DNA from: Seison nebaliae
Lineage: Eukaryota > Rotifera > Pararotatoria > Seisonacea > Seisonidae
DNA: 52,693 bases
Direction: 5' to 3'
Assembly (NCBI GenBank): GCA_023231475.1
Contig: JALJEE010001255.1
Location: forward strand, 1 to 52,693
Both the position numbers and the translations under genes were made by a program. The notes under the pieces were generated by a model. The model was not told the DNA's origin, made no database searches, and saw only the letters and a list, made by a program, of their open reading frames with translations. This document shows, piece after piece, positions 12,411-26,500 of this stretch (position 1 is its first letter; every line of letters starts with the position of its first letter).

Positions 12411-13040
12411 TAAATCATTGAAATTCAATAGAATTCTTATGTTAATGATTTCGATTAAAAATTATATTTCCATCAACGACATCAACATCATGTTGATGAT
12501 CATAATAAAAAAGGAGACAACATCGAACTATGTGTAAGTTTGTTGACATTTTATTTAGGGAAAATTTTTCTCAATTTTCCATTCGAATTCTTCACATACA
12601 AAATTTCAAATTTTATAAATCGTTGACATTTCTATATTCATCTCAAAATCATCCAATCTATTTCTGTGATGATATTAAATTAATCTTAAAAAAGTTAATT
12701 TCAATAAACTTCCTAACATAATTAACAATAAAAGTTCTTTGGAAAAATTGAAGAAATCATCAATGAAATTTTGTTTAAATATTTACCATAACTACCAGAA
12801 CAAATTAATCATGTGACGTTGAAACTCAAATTACTCTTTCCGTCCATTTTGTTGTATGTTGAAGAATGATGGTAAATAAGCGACGATGAGATGAGACGTA
12901 CAAAGTCTAAAATTTTTGTAAGAAAATTTCTCGGAACGAGATGAAACAAAATTGTATAATGAACAAAATTTCAATACAATAAATAAACGAATAACTACAC
13001 ATCATCATTGAGAGAGAGAAGAGAGAGATGATATTAAATA
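12411..13040. promoter_or_regulatory. Divergent intergenic region, SLC22/TPC
   Basis: A 630-bp AT-rich spacer between two divergent starts, so it must hold both promoters. A GA-rich tract (gagagagagaagagagagatg) lies just before the TPC start. No TATA element is convincing. Confidence 0.5.
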
Positions 13041-16000
13041 ATGACGGAAAAAGATAATGAAAATGACTTAACAACTGAAAAAGATAAAGTTCAAACATTT
13101 AAATTGATTTTAACTGTTAAAACTTCAAATTTGTTTCAGTCCCAGAAAAATTTTATTTTAGCAGCTGTTTTATTAAACGATGCTGTTCATGGAAGACATC
13201 TGGTCTTCGAAGAGACCAGATTAAGGTTTCAATTTTTATGTTTGATGGTCTTAATTAAATTCTCAATATTTTTAAGAAACTATGTTTTATTGAATAGTAA
13301 ATTGATGGCATGGATTTCATGGATTAGTATTTTGGCTTTATTCGTCCTTACCATCTATGAGAATCCAGCCCTCTATCCAATCCATATGGCGGTTTTTTAT
13401 TTGCTTTATTCATTTAATTTATGCATTTGAGATTTAGATACCTCTAGCAATCGAGTTCATTTGTTTATCAATCCAAATGAGCATTTATTTCCTCTCATTT
13501 CGATGCCAACATGATTCCATGTTTTGGAAAGACAAGAAACATGTCGGTTTCCTTATTGTTTGCTTGGTTGGAAATTTATTTTCTAAATTATTTAATATGA
13601 TAATTATAATGATAATTTCTTTTGTTGTCTAGTTGACATTGGTGGATATGATTGCGTATATTTTGTGTTATAGTTTGAATTTGTCGGTACAAGTTCGTAT
13701 CACGAGAATATTGAGAATAACATTCATTCTGACACATATAAAAGCCAAAAACGTTATAGTTTTTTATACATATCGTATATAGAATGTTTCATCATTTTCG
13801 TTCAATTAGTTGAGATTCGCATTCCGCAACATCAGACAAACAATTCCTGATATACTTCACCTTTTAATTCTGATTTTTTGTTCAATTTTGTTCTTCACTT
13901 TATTATCTTTCCAATTATTCCGATCAAAGTTACTAATGTGAAATAATTCTCTAAATTGTTCAATTTTTTCCCAGAAATTATTCTTATGCCAATGGAGAAC
14001 CATATTTCCGGACATTCATCGATTCATTTTGGGATTTATATGTTCTCCTTACCACCTCCAACAGTCCCGACGTTATGTTAGTTTTTTTTATTTAAAAATA
14101 GTTTCTGAATACTCTTTTGTTTAGGGTACCCGCCTATAATCATCGACGACTATATATTCTATTCTTCATCTTATATATCGTCATCAATCTCTACATATTC
14201 ATGAGTATTTTCTTAGCTATCGTTTATGAAAATTATCAAAAACATTTTAAAGTTTCTTAATTGAATTTTTTTTTCTTAATGCTCAAATTATTTTTGAATA
14301 TTTTTCACATTTTCAGGTGGCACTTCACGATTATGTTCTGTATAAAAGAACGAAATTGGATCGAGCATTTTCCGTTTTAGCTGAAAGGAAAGAAGATATT
14401 TCTGTGGAGAAAACATCGAACAATCATCGAACATCGACATCATTAAAACGAAATCGTTATTTTCCATTTATTATCATTATTTCCATCACCTGTTCGTCAG
14501 ATACGTCTTCTCTGATTGCTAAACCGGCAACGACCGATTATTTATCATTGAATAAAGGATTCGTTAATCCATTGGTGGAGGATCAATGTGAAATGGATAA
14601 TGATAAAGAAAATGATCAGTCTGGTCATTTGGTCATTTCTTATAACGATTTCCTTCGATTAATGACGACAAGAAAATTGATTTCCGGTTTCTTTGCCGGA
14701 TGGTTTAATTGGCGGGAACTTGAAGAGAATTCCACTGATTTTGAAACACGTTAAAATTTCCTATTCTTTTATATTTGGTCATTTGGAATTTTAGGTGGGA
14801 ATTACGAAAAAATTTTGACTTTAATGAGATGGCTAGTACTGAATACGACTCAAGATGATTACATAAGTTATTTTATTTAATTAGAAAAAAATTTATAAAA
14901 TACTTTCATAAAAATTTTATAAAATAATTTCTAGCTAAAAATGAATTTATGAGATTGGCAGATATTATCAATGTCCGAATCAGTTCCAAATCGGAACGAT
15001 CACATTGGATCCGAGATTGTTTACCAGCCATGTATGATTCAGTTGTGTCTCGATGGTTAAGAAAATCAGTCAGATCAAAGTTGTTTTTTGTTTTCCGATA
15101 ATTTGAGACTTTTCATTTTCAAAGATTATTTCGACTATTTTTCGATATTATCATATTATTGAACGGATTATTTCTTGCGTTGAAATTGGATGAAGCTGAA
15201 TATTTTTTCCTCTCAATTTTCACTTTAGAACTTTTACTCAAATTATATTCATATGGATTCGATGAATTTCGACGGAAATTTTGGAATATGTTTGTCATTT
15301 TCCTTCACATTTAATTTTCATTTTTTATGTAGTTTCGATCTCTTCATCGTCATAACAGCTTTGGCCGCTGTTATCATCGAACATACTCAAGCAAGTTTAA
15401 GTATTTTAGATATTATCCTCATCATTCGAATGTTGAGATTATTGAAAATATTCGGATCCATTAAACGGTTTTCTATTTGTTATCTTTGATTCACTAATCG
15501 TCTCAAATAGTTTCCGTTTAATTATCATGACACTAACCAATATTGCTCCGTCCATCCTGACATATATCGTCGTCTTATTAGTTTAATTTAAAGAAATTGT
15601 TTAAAAATTCCTCAAATCGATTTTTATAGACATTTTATTATATTTATGCAATCATCGGAATGGAAGCTTTCAATGATTTCTTATCGAAACCAGATAAACA
15701 TTTCAAACATATGTGCCTCAATCCCAAATTGAATGGAAGTGATTTTTGTAAGTTATTAACTTTATTCTAAAACTTTGTTAAAACTTTAAATTTTTTTAAA
15801 ATTTTTAAATATTCTAATTCTCAGGGCAAAATATTATAATAGTAATTTCAACAATATTCTTCAATCGTTCGTCATTCTATTCGAGTTGACAGTCGTCAAT
15901 CAATGGCATGGTTTCCATTATCTCTCCAATTATTATCTCTAAACTAATTTCTGAATAGTAATTACTTCTGGATTTGTTAAATTAACTTCGAAATGGGCAA

Positions 16001-16546
16001 GATTATATTTCATAACATTTCATATGACAAATGTTCTCCTAATTATGAAGTTTAAAGAAACGACTGTTTTTTCTCTCATTCACCTTTCCAGTATATTTAC
16101 AGCATTCATCTTAGATGCTTTCCTGATGGAAATAGAATTGAAACAGACGATCGCTGAAGATCAAATACAGAAGCAGATCATGAAATTGGGCATTTATTTG
16201 GACGAGAACGATTCGACAGATGCATACACCTTCACCGAAATCTTCGAGATTATTAAGAAAATGTTGAAGAAAGGAGAAGAGGGTGGTGCTGGTGAAATAT
16301 CATCGAACAATAAATCAGGAATTAATGATCTTGTTCTCCAAATGTTAAATGATCATCAGAGGCAAATTTTAGATTTGACATTGAACGAAGCGATGAGATT
16401 TCACATCAGTAAGAAAAGTTACTTCTTATCCCGAAAAAAATTCCCTTTAATTATTTCACAATCCTCCTCGCTTCCTTCAAGGTCATTCTCGTGTTGAAGT
16501 ACTTTTACAAAGATTATTCGAAAGTTCGTTAGACGAGAAATCGTGA
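13041..16546 (+). CDS. TPCN: Two-pore channel (endolysosomal cation channel)
   Basis: TPCs are two-repeat voltage-gated-like channels of endosomes and lysosomes, gated by PI(3,5)P2 or NAADP signalling. Joined exons align with human TPC1: SQKNFILAAVLLND (N-terminal helices), an S4-like QVRITRILRITFIL, and pore I with YFRTFIDSFWDLYVLLTTSN then SPDVM. The linker continues VALHDYVLYKRTKLDRAF. Repeat II has DIILIIRMLRLLKIF (S4), FYYIYAIIGMEAFNDF (S5), pore II SFVILFELTVVNQWH and S6 IFTAFILDAFL. The end is SRVEVLLQRLFESSLDEKS, stop at 16544-16546. Start is the ATG at 13041. I count about 17 introns, nearly all under 110 nt and almost all starting GTT. Filter II reads VNQ where human has VNN. I cannot say whether it is orthologous to TPC1, 2 or 3. 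Confidence 0.9.
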
Positions 16547-16793
16547 CAATAATTCGAATGATTCGATGAGAATTTGAAGATTGTTTCATAAACTTACTTC
16601 AAAACTCGAAAGGAAAACGGAGGAAAGGAACTTAATTTAATACGATTTTTTCTTCAAAAAAAAGACAATTTATTTTATTTCCTTTCTACTCGTTTTTCCC
16701 ACACCTTATCATCAACTTGTATCGATCGAATTTTTAACTTGGAATCAAAAAATTAATTCAGAAAATTATTAGTTGCCAACGAAAGAAAATTGT

Positions 16794-17420
16794 TCAAATG
16801 AAGTAAAATGTTAAGAACACTAATCTAGCGACAGGAAGTATTAGACATTTGTAGTGAATTTGCACATATTTCTCACAAAATAGTCTTCGAACGACATTAT
16901 CTTCTGGAAATAATATCAAATTAAATATCATTCCATTCTGTGTACGCCAATCGATGAAACAATATTTATTCCACTTCTCATAAGGATATGATGTGAATGT
17001 TATAAGAATTTCTATGTGGAAATTACAAATTTCGTTTTCATCGAATACATCTTCAAAAAATTTTATGAAAACCCCTAATATCAAACCGCTTTTCCTTAAC
17101 TTCCTCACTCCTGTCGATTTCATCCATCATTCGTTCGGTTTCTTCTTCAGCTGAAATTCATTAATCCAAAATGAATTCGGTTCAACAACATTCAATAAAA
17201 CTTCACTCCAATGGAAGTTGCGTATTATTGGGAGAATTAATTGGAAAAATTTTTTGTGAATAACAAAAAAAATCGATCGATGAATTTCCCAATATACGAT
17301 AGTTGCGCAAAAAAATGTATTTAATACAAAGAGAAACCACACCAGGAAAACGGCTTCTATTCTGGACGGTAAATTCGAATGAAAAATCGATTTGAATTTC
17401 TTGTCGATTCACTGACTTTC
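16794..17420 (-). CDS. Unrecognised membrane protein, exons incomplete
   Basis: A minus-strand reading gives a strong membrane segment (FLVWFLFVLNTFFCATIVYW) followed by a juxtamembrane region ending LILPIIRNFHW. It then jumps to an acidic piece, TEEETERMMDEID. The last exon contains NFHIEILITFTSYPYEKW and ends ARLVFLTFYFI. The two joins I propose use donors gtgaag (near 17211) and gtgagg (near 17112). These differ from the GTT donors of neighbouring genes, which lowers my trust. No start codon is evident; the 5' exon may lie inside the following gene-poor block. I do not recognise the family. It is convergent with the TPC gene, about 250 bp apart. Confidence 0.4.
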
Positions 17421-17433
17421 CCACACACAACAA

Positions 17434-20400
17434 AACTTATTGAATGTGGTTGGAAGAAAGTGGAAGGAAAACGAGGAATTCATCAAATTTCACGTGTCGT
17501 CAAATAATGATTGAGAAACGATTAAACGGTTTTTAAGTGGTTTGACATATCACCGCTCTTCTATTCTCTCAACCACATTTTCTCCTTTCAACATAATTTC
17601 TCATTTCTTCTGAGAAAAGACGGCGAGAATAATTTAGGAAATGATAATAGCTCCAATAAAATTAATTTCTACACGAAATCAAACGGTTCTTTATCATTCG
17701 CTTGAAAGTTTTAAGATTAATCATTGCGAAGGAGAATTGTCATGTAAAAATGTTCTCTTATTGCCATGACGAAGATTGGCATTAATTCGACAAGACGAAA
17801 GGTAAATATGGAAGAAAAGAAGGAACTTATTAATATCTCTTATGTTTTCATTATGAATTCTTTCCCACATTCGAAATAGAAAAGTTAATAATAATCATAA
17901 AAGAGAATTGTTAAGAAATCAGTTTATCGATCGACGAAACAACGAAATGTTTCGACATTTCATGCACTCAATTCTCTTGCATTTCATCGTGTTTCCTCTC
18001 CGTGCCCAATCTGAGAGTAGGAAATAATAGGAAGGTCGATCGATTTTCTTCTCTACATTTCATTTTTGGCAATCTCAATGTCGTTTCCATTACATGCATC
18101 AGAAGCGATCTAGAAAAGGACAAGATGGTCTCTCCACGATTTTCAATCTTCTTCAATTCATTTACAAATAAATCGTAATACGAATCATTTCTTTTCTGCC
18201 TGATTTAGTCGAAAAGAAACGAATTCCATCTGAGAAAGTGGTGGTGGAAGAAGAAAAGGAGGAATGTTACGATAGAGAAGGAGGATAATTCGAAGAAATT
18301 TACGGAATTTCCATTGAGACGTCAAATTGAGAATTGTTGTCGATTAACGGAAATTATCTCGAATTTCAATACGATTCTTTTCTCCTCCGATTCTCGTTGA
18401 ATCGGAGAATATTTGATGGACGGACGACAGTGAATGTCTTTCTTTTCTTTTTCCACATCTCCTCGGAAATATTATTATTGTGAAGTTCTCATTCTCATCA
18501 GGAACAATGGACATCCTTGGCAATGTTGTCAGAATGAAATTGTATCTGATTAATAATAAAAAGTTGATTAACTTTCCATTTTTATTTAAAAGACATCGAC
18601 AAATAATGGTGATAATATTACTTGGAATTATAATATTATTATTCATTCCTATATCCGTCTATTTCGATGTTGATTTGTTTGATTGAACATTTGTGGACAA
18701 TTTGAATTTCTCATTTTCCCAATTCAAAATTATTATCTGTCACAAAAATGTCTTGTTGAAGGGAAGAAGAAAATTTTAAAAGAAATTTTTGGAGAATAAT
18801 TTTCGAATATGTTTTGGGTGAAACGAAGTCAGAAATAATGGTGTGAATAATTTCGTGTGGAAAGTTTTATGTTTAAAGAAAATAGTTTGTCTCCCCCTTT
18901 ATGAAGCTCACATGCACTTGGTAATTTCGTCGTATGAAGTTGTTGAACCATTTGACAAGTATGTGGACATTAGAATTAAAAGATGATTGTTGGGCAACAG
19001 ATGTCTCTCCCAAACCGTCCACCTATTAATTGTGAAATGTATTGAATGACTTGAATGAAACGAACAAATAAGTATATCAATTGTTGAATTGATGTTTTAG
19101 AAATGTATAATTGATCTGCTATTTATAGGTGGTAATGGTAATGGTCTACTGCCAAGTGAGTACGAGGAGAAATATGATTTGTAGAAAGTCAGATGTCAAT
19201 TCAATAATATTTTTTATTAATTTCCTCCCCATTATCATCTCTCCATATTCTTTTCGGTCGTCTTCACTTCATTATTTTTTCGTTGAATTTCTATAAAATG
19301 AACATAAATTCCTTTCCATTTTATTAAGCAAATTGCGTAATAGTAATTTATCATAACACATCCATAAAGTTTACGTATCGTTATGAGGATGAGAATTTGT
19401 CTGATGACATTTTTTTTCGTAGTGGTCAGAGATAATGGAGCATATGCCGACGCATATTTCCTCTCCAGTTATTGTTGAAGCTTCAATCGAATTTCCGCAT
19501 CACACATCTCTCCTATTGATGATCGTGAGCAACGAATTGAGGAAGCGAATAAATGTCCAACCATTTCACTATTTACGCGCATCACAACATATCAAATAGA
19601 AATTAGAGTCGATACAATTTCTCTAATAAAATAAATATCATCCATTATCAATGTCCTATCTATTTCATTCGCTATGTCTTCATCCAATTCATTTGGGTCG
19701 ACATTCTCGTTCGAATGGGCCAGTAAATGCCAAAACAGAAAATTCAAATTCTTCTCTTACTCAATCCAATAAAACATAATTTATTAAGTTAGGCTAATGG
19801 ACGTAGTCCATCATCATCATCATTACCATCAACATTATCATCATTATTATTATTTATTATCATTATCATTATCATTATTTATTATTTGTAATTCTTATAT
19901 TCTCATATGATTCTTAAGATGATTAGTAAAATGAATAAAATATCATCATCGATGTCATTATAGTAAAGGAAAGATGGGGAATTCGGTTACGTAGATTTCA
20001 TTTCTCAATGGACTCTTGTCTAATACTTTTATTTGCATTTATGGCATGCTGTTTAAAGTTCAGCATGTCAACATTCTGTCAGATGTAAGTAGTCGTGCGA
20101 AAAAAAATGAGAAGTGGCCTATTATCGTTACACAACCGCAATGAGGGGAGAAAAGCCAAAACATTCTCCTTTTCACTTCTTCATATTTTGATTTCGGAAT
20201 AATTAATGCTCCAATATACTCATCTACGTATTTCTCATATGTATATCCTCTTCACTATTCCCATTCTCAAATTTCTAATATTTCCTGTTGAATTAATATG
20301 TATTTGTTTATCTAAAACCACAAACGAGAGAAGATATAGATGAAGTAACTGATAAAAAGAATGAAATTTCCAATAAAATTTTTTATCGATTTTCATATTT

Positions 20401-22860
20401 TCTTCTTCTTATCAACGATCAGCAGAATAGAAGCATAACACGAAATTTCTATTATTATTTTTATCGAACGAATTCATCTTCCCATCATTATTAAGTGCAA
20501 TGACCAAAATTGTTCGATTGTACACCACAGAAAGAAACACTTAAGTGAGACACTTGTAAAGAATTTGCTTTTAATTCATCCATAAATATTCTTAATGAGA
20601 ATTTGAAGTCCATTCTAATAATCTTTCACTTCCATCAGTTCGAAGGAAATCGGAGAAGAATTACAGGTGAAATATTTCTTAACAACAAATAATTATCCAT
20701 AAAATGTACTGAAGGATTCTTATTATTATTTTTATGAGATCGTCCATTTTTCTTCATTCGTCCAACGATCGTCGATTCATTTTATTAGACGGAAAAAACC
20801 ATCAAACATTTCATTTTCCTTTTTTTCAATTTATTAATTAGTCTAATGTTCAACATCAAAAACCATATTCGATAAGATCTTTTATTGAATTAATATGATG
20901 ATTTGTTTATGATAATAAATTAGATAATAAATCCGCTTTAGGACCATCATTTGTTCAATATTTATTTTCATATTTTCTCTCGTCCACGATATCGTGGAAA
21001 TTACTGAATTCTCTTATCGGAATTTCAATATTGTCTCGTTCGTGTTAGTAACGGAAACCAGTCACGCTAAACTTCAAACAGAGCACTTTTGACTTGTTGG
21101 TTGTGTTAGGACGTGAAACGAACGACCAATTCATAATTTATTATTATTCGAGAGAATTCATTCAAGTTCTCCTTCAACAAACAACGTGTCAATCGAAAGA
21201 GGAAGAGTTCAATGTTGTTTCGTCCAAAAATAATTCGTTTGATACTTTTGTTTGTAGGAAAACATTTTAGTCATTCCCATCGCTAAGTATTGACGGCGGT
21301 GGGGAACGATCGAGTAGTTTTGATAGGCGATGAAGTGCCGATTCATGTGGAAGAAATGAATGACAACAAATTTTGTGTGAGTGAGAATGAATTCTGGGAG
21401 TTGAAATGATTAATCGGTGATAATCCAAATTTAGTTTTCTTATTTCAACTAGAAACATTTGTGGGGAGGAATTATATAATGAAGCTTAATTAAAATTTTC
21501 GTTTGTCATAATTATTCCGTCGAACAAACAATTTTTTATTCGAAAAATTCTATTAACACACATATTTTATGTAATTGGAAAAGCGATTGATTAAATTTAT
21601 TCCAAATTCTCTGTTTGACTACGGAACCGGTTTTAGAATAAATTGGAATGACTGTGAATCGATTTGAATGAGGATCAATAAATTGATGTATACTCAAAAG
21701 GGAACTTATGAAGTAAGTAAATAATGTGAAGAAGAGTCAAGTAGTTTGTAAATCCATTCACATCGCCAGATGCATCAGAGACAGCCAACACATGAAAAGT
21801 TAATCGTTCACTTGAAATTTTGGTGAAATGTTCACTTGACCAAATAATGAGAGTAAATAAGAATTTGTGAAAGTTATAGAATTATTATTACAATTTAGAC
21901 GATTAATTTTATGATATGTCTCTTGTCTGAGATAAGAGAAGTTGTTACCATCACTTTCTTTTTCTTGATATCTTCAACAAAGTAGAAGATTAAGAAGTGA
22001 CTGCCTTTCAACAATTGGCGGGCGAAGTAATTTCAAACCGATTATAATTTTGATATTAAGTCGCCGCTCTTTCATTTGAGGGGCTATTTGTTCCTTTCTT
22101 CTTTCTCGCTACTTATCGTCTTTGCTTTCAAATCAAAGTTCCTTTCCTGATCAAATGTTTTTATTACACATAACAATCTATTCAGTCTCCTATTTCGACA
22201 GTTTTATGAAATGATTCTTTATGTACCAACAAATATCATCTTCTTGAAGATTATCCTTAAGTTAGAGTGGAAGAAGGAGAACTCATTTACTTTTCTTAGG
22301 AGGAGGATTAAGAAAATCTCATAATGGTGAGAGAGAAGTAGAGTAGAAGGACAACACAATCAATAAGGACTGTAGGGGAAATATTAATAAATGTTTCTGA
22401 TGAAGGCTAATACTACTGTAAAATTCCCATTTATTTCTCGATTACTACTAATTCGTCCAGTGAGTGAAGTAGATTCAAATGTGGAGCATTTCAAATCGCC
22501 ATTAACAGATCGATTTATAGTATTTGTACGATGTCAATAGAGGAGGAAGAAACAGATTAGACACATTAGAACATTTATAGGATTTACATTTATTATTAAA
22601 AGTTTTGGTGTAGCATTTCTCTTGCAACTTCTCAAGAAATAGGAAGACGAACGATAAAAAAGAAATAAAAAACTTTTATTTTCTTATTAGCGACATGCAA
22701 TGATCATTAGTCCCCGCAAATTTGTTATGATAATGAATAATGGGTGGAAGGAGCACAATGGCTGCATGTTGAGATGAAAGGTGATGAATTGAATAATTAG
22801 GTGGTAGACTCCATAAAATATTAATGATCAATATTTTAGTTTCTAAGGTTGCCCCCTCAT
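17434..22860. other. Gene-poor block, part 1
   Basis: About 5.4 kb without a convincing gene on either strand. Short open frames (for example 17968-18156 and 18344-18646 on -, 18480-18686 on +) have no recognisable domains and no neighbours to splice to. A CAT/ATT simple repeat runs at 19809-19880. The rest is non-repetitive AT-rich DNA. It could be regulatory DNA, a very long intron, or host an RNA I cannot recognise. Confidence 0.6.
19809..19880. repeat. ATC/ATT microsatellite
   Basis: Impure trinucleotide and hexanucleotide tract (catcatcatcatcattacc, then attatc repeats). Simple sequence only. Confidence 0.8.
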
Positions 22861-22867
22861 ATTATCA

Positions 22868-23503
22868 TTATTCTTCACATTTCTCATCCTTCACGCCAAC
22901 CCAACCATTCATCGAACCTGATATTTCGAAAAAAATGATGTTAATGAAGACCTTCATGCAGCATAAATTCTTCATCACAATTCCTGATTCACAAACCATC
23001 TCGGCGCTATTGGCATGTTTATATGAAATTCCTTTGAAATCCTCCAACTTTCCTTTCACTATTTGAGACAACATACTGTGACATACGGTTTGTCTAATCA
23101 GTACGATACTAATTGTATGTTCGTTTGTCAATATGATTAGGCTGATTAAGAATGTGCTTCCATCAAATCCAATCACTAATATGGGATAGGAGGTGAATGT
23201 CATTGTTTCTTATTTCTTCCCATTTATTCCCAATTCATCGAAATAATCTTCTCCTACTAATTGTGTATAGTCTGCACAACTACCATACATTTCTTCATTT
23301 AACCAACACAGCCACTGCGGAGGAGGAGGGCGAGGAGGACGAGGAGTGAGTGCGTATATTAGAAGAATCAATTTCAATTTCTCGTGAACACTAAAATAAT
23401 TAGAAGTACTACGTACTTCTGTTACTATAATTCCATGTTTGGTCCGATTAATGGTTGTGGTTGTGAAAACAAAAGAATTCAATTTTCCCCCATATATAAA
23501 CAT
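22868..23503 (-). pseudogene. Possible orphan coding region or gene remnant, low confidence
   Basis: Two open stretches of 97 and 111 codons lie in the same minus-strand frame, separated by a single TAA at 23210-23212. Together they give about 210 codons of otherwise open frame in a gene-poor block. The first part has a proline run (PRPPRPPPPQWLCWLNEEMY). The second begins with a hydrophobic stretch (YPILVIGFDGSTFLISLIIL) and contains CESGIVMKNLCCMKVF. No family is recognised. It may be a broken host gene, exons with an intron I cannot place, or chance. Confidence 0.25.
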
Positions 23504-26500
23504 CAGCTGATATTTTCCTTCGGAGATTTCTTTATTTGATTAACTCGCAAAAACATCCATTACTTATTTATATTAGTTATCATCTGATGTCAATCTAGAA
23601 ATTTATGTACGAAATTCTCTTACTCCTCTTCGAATTGATGGATTGGTCGAAAAGAAACTTTCTCTCACAATTCAAATCGATTCCACAAATTCTCCTTTAG
23701 CGCGCCCACCTGTCGACTATTATGGTATATTGAATAAAAAATTTGCAAGAATATATTGCAAGAAGAAAACAGGTTTTGATAATTAGAAATCTTGAGAATA
23801 GCCATCGTCCATTCTTCACCGTATTATTCTCGTCAATTTAATCATGATTCTTCAACAAACATAATGAAATCGCTCCTCTCACTCAACATTTCTTTATTCG
23901 TCTTCTTCGCCATTCCATATCAATAAGCCACATTTCTCATGAGAGTTCACTTGACATATTCCTCACGCATATTACTCAATGAATGACTCCAGCTGATGTG
24001 AGTTGATCCTCCACATCTTCGTCTAACCATAACACCATCATCATCTTCATCCTCCTCCCACTACTCTACATAAGAATATTTTCCGTTAACGAATGTAAAT
24101 GATATATCATCAGCGAGTAATAATAGTGATTAGGAGGAATGTATAATCATTTCATTAGTCTCTAATCATTTCTCTTTTCATTACATATTCTACGGATGTA
24201 ACCATCGCCTGTTTTTTTATGTCATAAAAACCGTATCGAATTGGAATATATGATTCTAAAAAGAAAAACGAAGCGATTGAACTTTTCACGTCTAAGTGGC
24301 AGTGTAATATTACGTGAAATGAAAGATGAAACTGATTTCATTCTTTTCCACCGTGCTTATGCCAACCGTCCACTATTCAAATTAATTCCTCGATTTGGTA
24401 GCAATTTTTTTGATTTTGAAAAACTTTCCGAACTTTTCCATTTTGTTTATCAATATTTATTTAGTGTCGTTCAATCGACTCAACATAAGAGTAGGAACAG
24501 TACAAACGAATTATATCGTTAGTTTGAGTTCAAATGAATTTCCATCCATTTGGGTTAAACCGTTCGGTAAACCATGACTAGTGTCTGTTGGGGAGCAACA
24601 CGTATCGATACCTAATAACAATGTGGTTCGTGTCGTTGACGATTATTAGCAGATTAATTAATTTAAGTAAATTATTAATAAATAATTCCATCTGAGAGAA
24701 AATTGAATTGTTTTGTGACAGACATTCTTTTTTATTTGACTCACACTCATCATCATTTCGGATTCATCACAATTTTAAAGGTTCTTTTTTAGATATCCGA
24801 ATTTATTTTTGGAGTTTTCGAATTATTTAAATATTAATTCTCATATGGATGTAGTGGAGGATGAGTTGGAGACGAGAATAAAAGGAACAATAGTTCTCCA
24901 TAAAAAAGAAATAAGATATTATCAATCAATTGAAAGAATTAATGAGGAGAATAATAGGAATGAAATAAATCGATTCCAACAAAACATATTCGATCAATAA
25001 GAGAAGGAATTCTTTCGGGTTTCCTTTTACCTATTCCATGTATTACTGCCATGTTGTTGTTGGAGAAGGAATGTATTGTTGAGGTATAATGGAGATGATA
25101 AACGATAAGGAAATGAATAATTCGATTAATTCACTCATCATTTATTCGTCTTTTCATGAAAGAATGTCTGATATGATTGATGCTTCATCAAGATCATTCC
25201 ATAACAATAACAATCGCAGACATTCCTTTTAAGATAGTCCTCAATAATAACGATTGGATTTCTTCCCCAATTTGTTATTGTGTACTACGATCTTCGTCAA
25301 GTGGTCGCGACTGACATTGGATTTGACAAGGTGTTAGGAAAGTTTGGTGATTTGATTAGGAAGTTGCTTGGGAATTTGGGAACGTGTAGATTGGAACTGC
25401 TAAAAAAGGAGAATTGTTGTAATTGGAGTAATCGATTCAGTATTTTCTAATCGCATTAACGAATATAAATCATTTATATGATTGTCGTTGGGAAGACGAC
25501 ACCTTTCCTTTTGACAATCGCTCACACTATTCGAAACGGATGAATATCTTATTTGGAAGGTGATGAATGATGTTGAAATTCATCTAATCTCCCTAAAAAA
25601 TCATTAGTTTCCAAAGAAGAAATATATTAATATTATTCGTATTAGAATATGTATTTACCATCCGCATTAGAATATAATCAATACCTTCCACACCTAGACA
25701 TTTCCCATCGACAAATGGTAGAATCATCTTCACCTGATCCATTCAAGATTCACATGGCAAGGTGAAGCATTATGCCGGAAGTGAAGCCACAGGCCATTAA
25801 CCACATTATTCGTATTATTCCTCTCATTTATGAATGCAAGAACTGATTATTATTAGTTTATTGAGTGATAATGGAATCTTAACATTATTCGCCTTAAAAC
25901 TTTTCTGAATATAATTCTCATCATTTATCCGATTTTCTTATACGTATATGAATATATATGTTTCGTATAAAAAAAATTTTTTTCAGGCTTCAGATTTTTT
26001 AAGGTTTTTTTATAAATTTCCTTCTTTATATGTATTATTTTTTGAAAATTTTCTTTGAGATCGAAAATAAACAGGAATCAACAATGTCGAATAGTCCAAC
26101 ATTTCTTTTCTTTTTTGAGTGGAAAAGTATATTATTTTAAAGAATGTCTGAAAATATTATTTTTTCATTAGCCATTATAGTTCTAAATGGAATTGCACGC
26201 TAAGGAAATTAATAAGAAATTATAAATTTCATTCAGACACTTCATTCTTCCTTCTACCTTCGATATGATTATGAGGAACAGGAAAAAGTTAGACATTTTG
26301 ATTTTTGATTATCATAATAAGGAAACGAGCAAACCTCTATCATTAATATCAGTGAAAGTTCGGTTGGTCTAATTGAAATTAAAGTGCTCGCTTTCATTCT
26401 TTTTATTATTATAATTCTTTTTCAATAATCATTCTTGTCATCTGACAAATCTTTCTTCTTTCAAATACTTTTATTATGACAAGGAAATTTTCGATTAATC

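Noticed and set aside
13196-13220. Hairpin atctggtct...agaccagat in the TPC second exon
   Set aside because: Lies in coding sequence aligned with human TPC1 and is short; likely chance.
24241-24577. Overlapping plus-strand frames of 93 and 60 codons
   Set aside because: No homology, no GC or codon shift, no exon partners in a long noncoding block.
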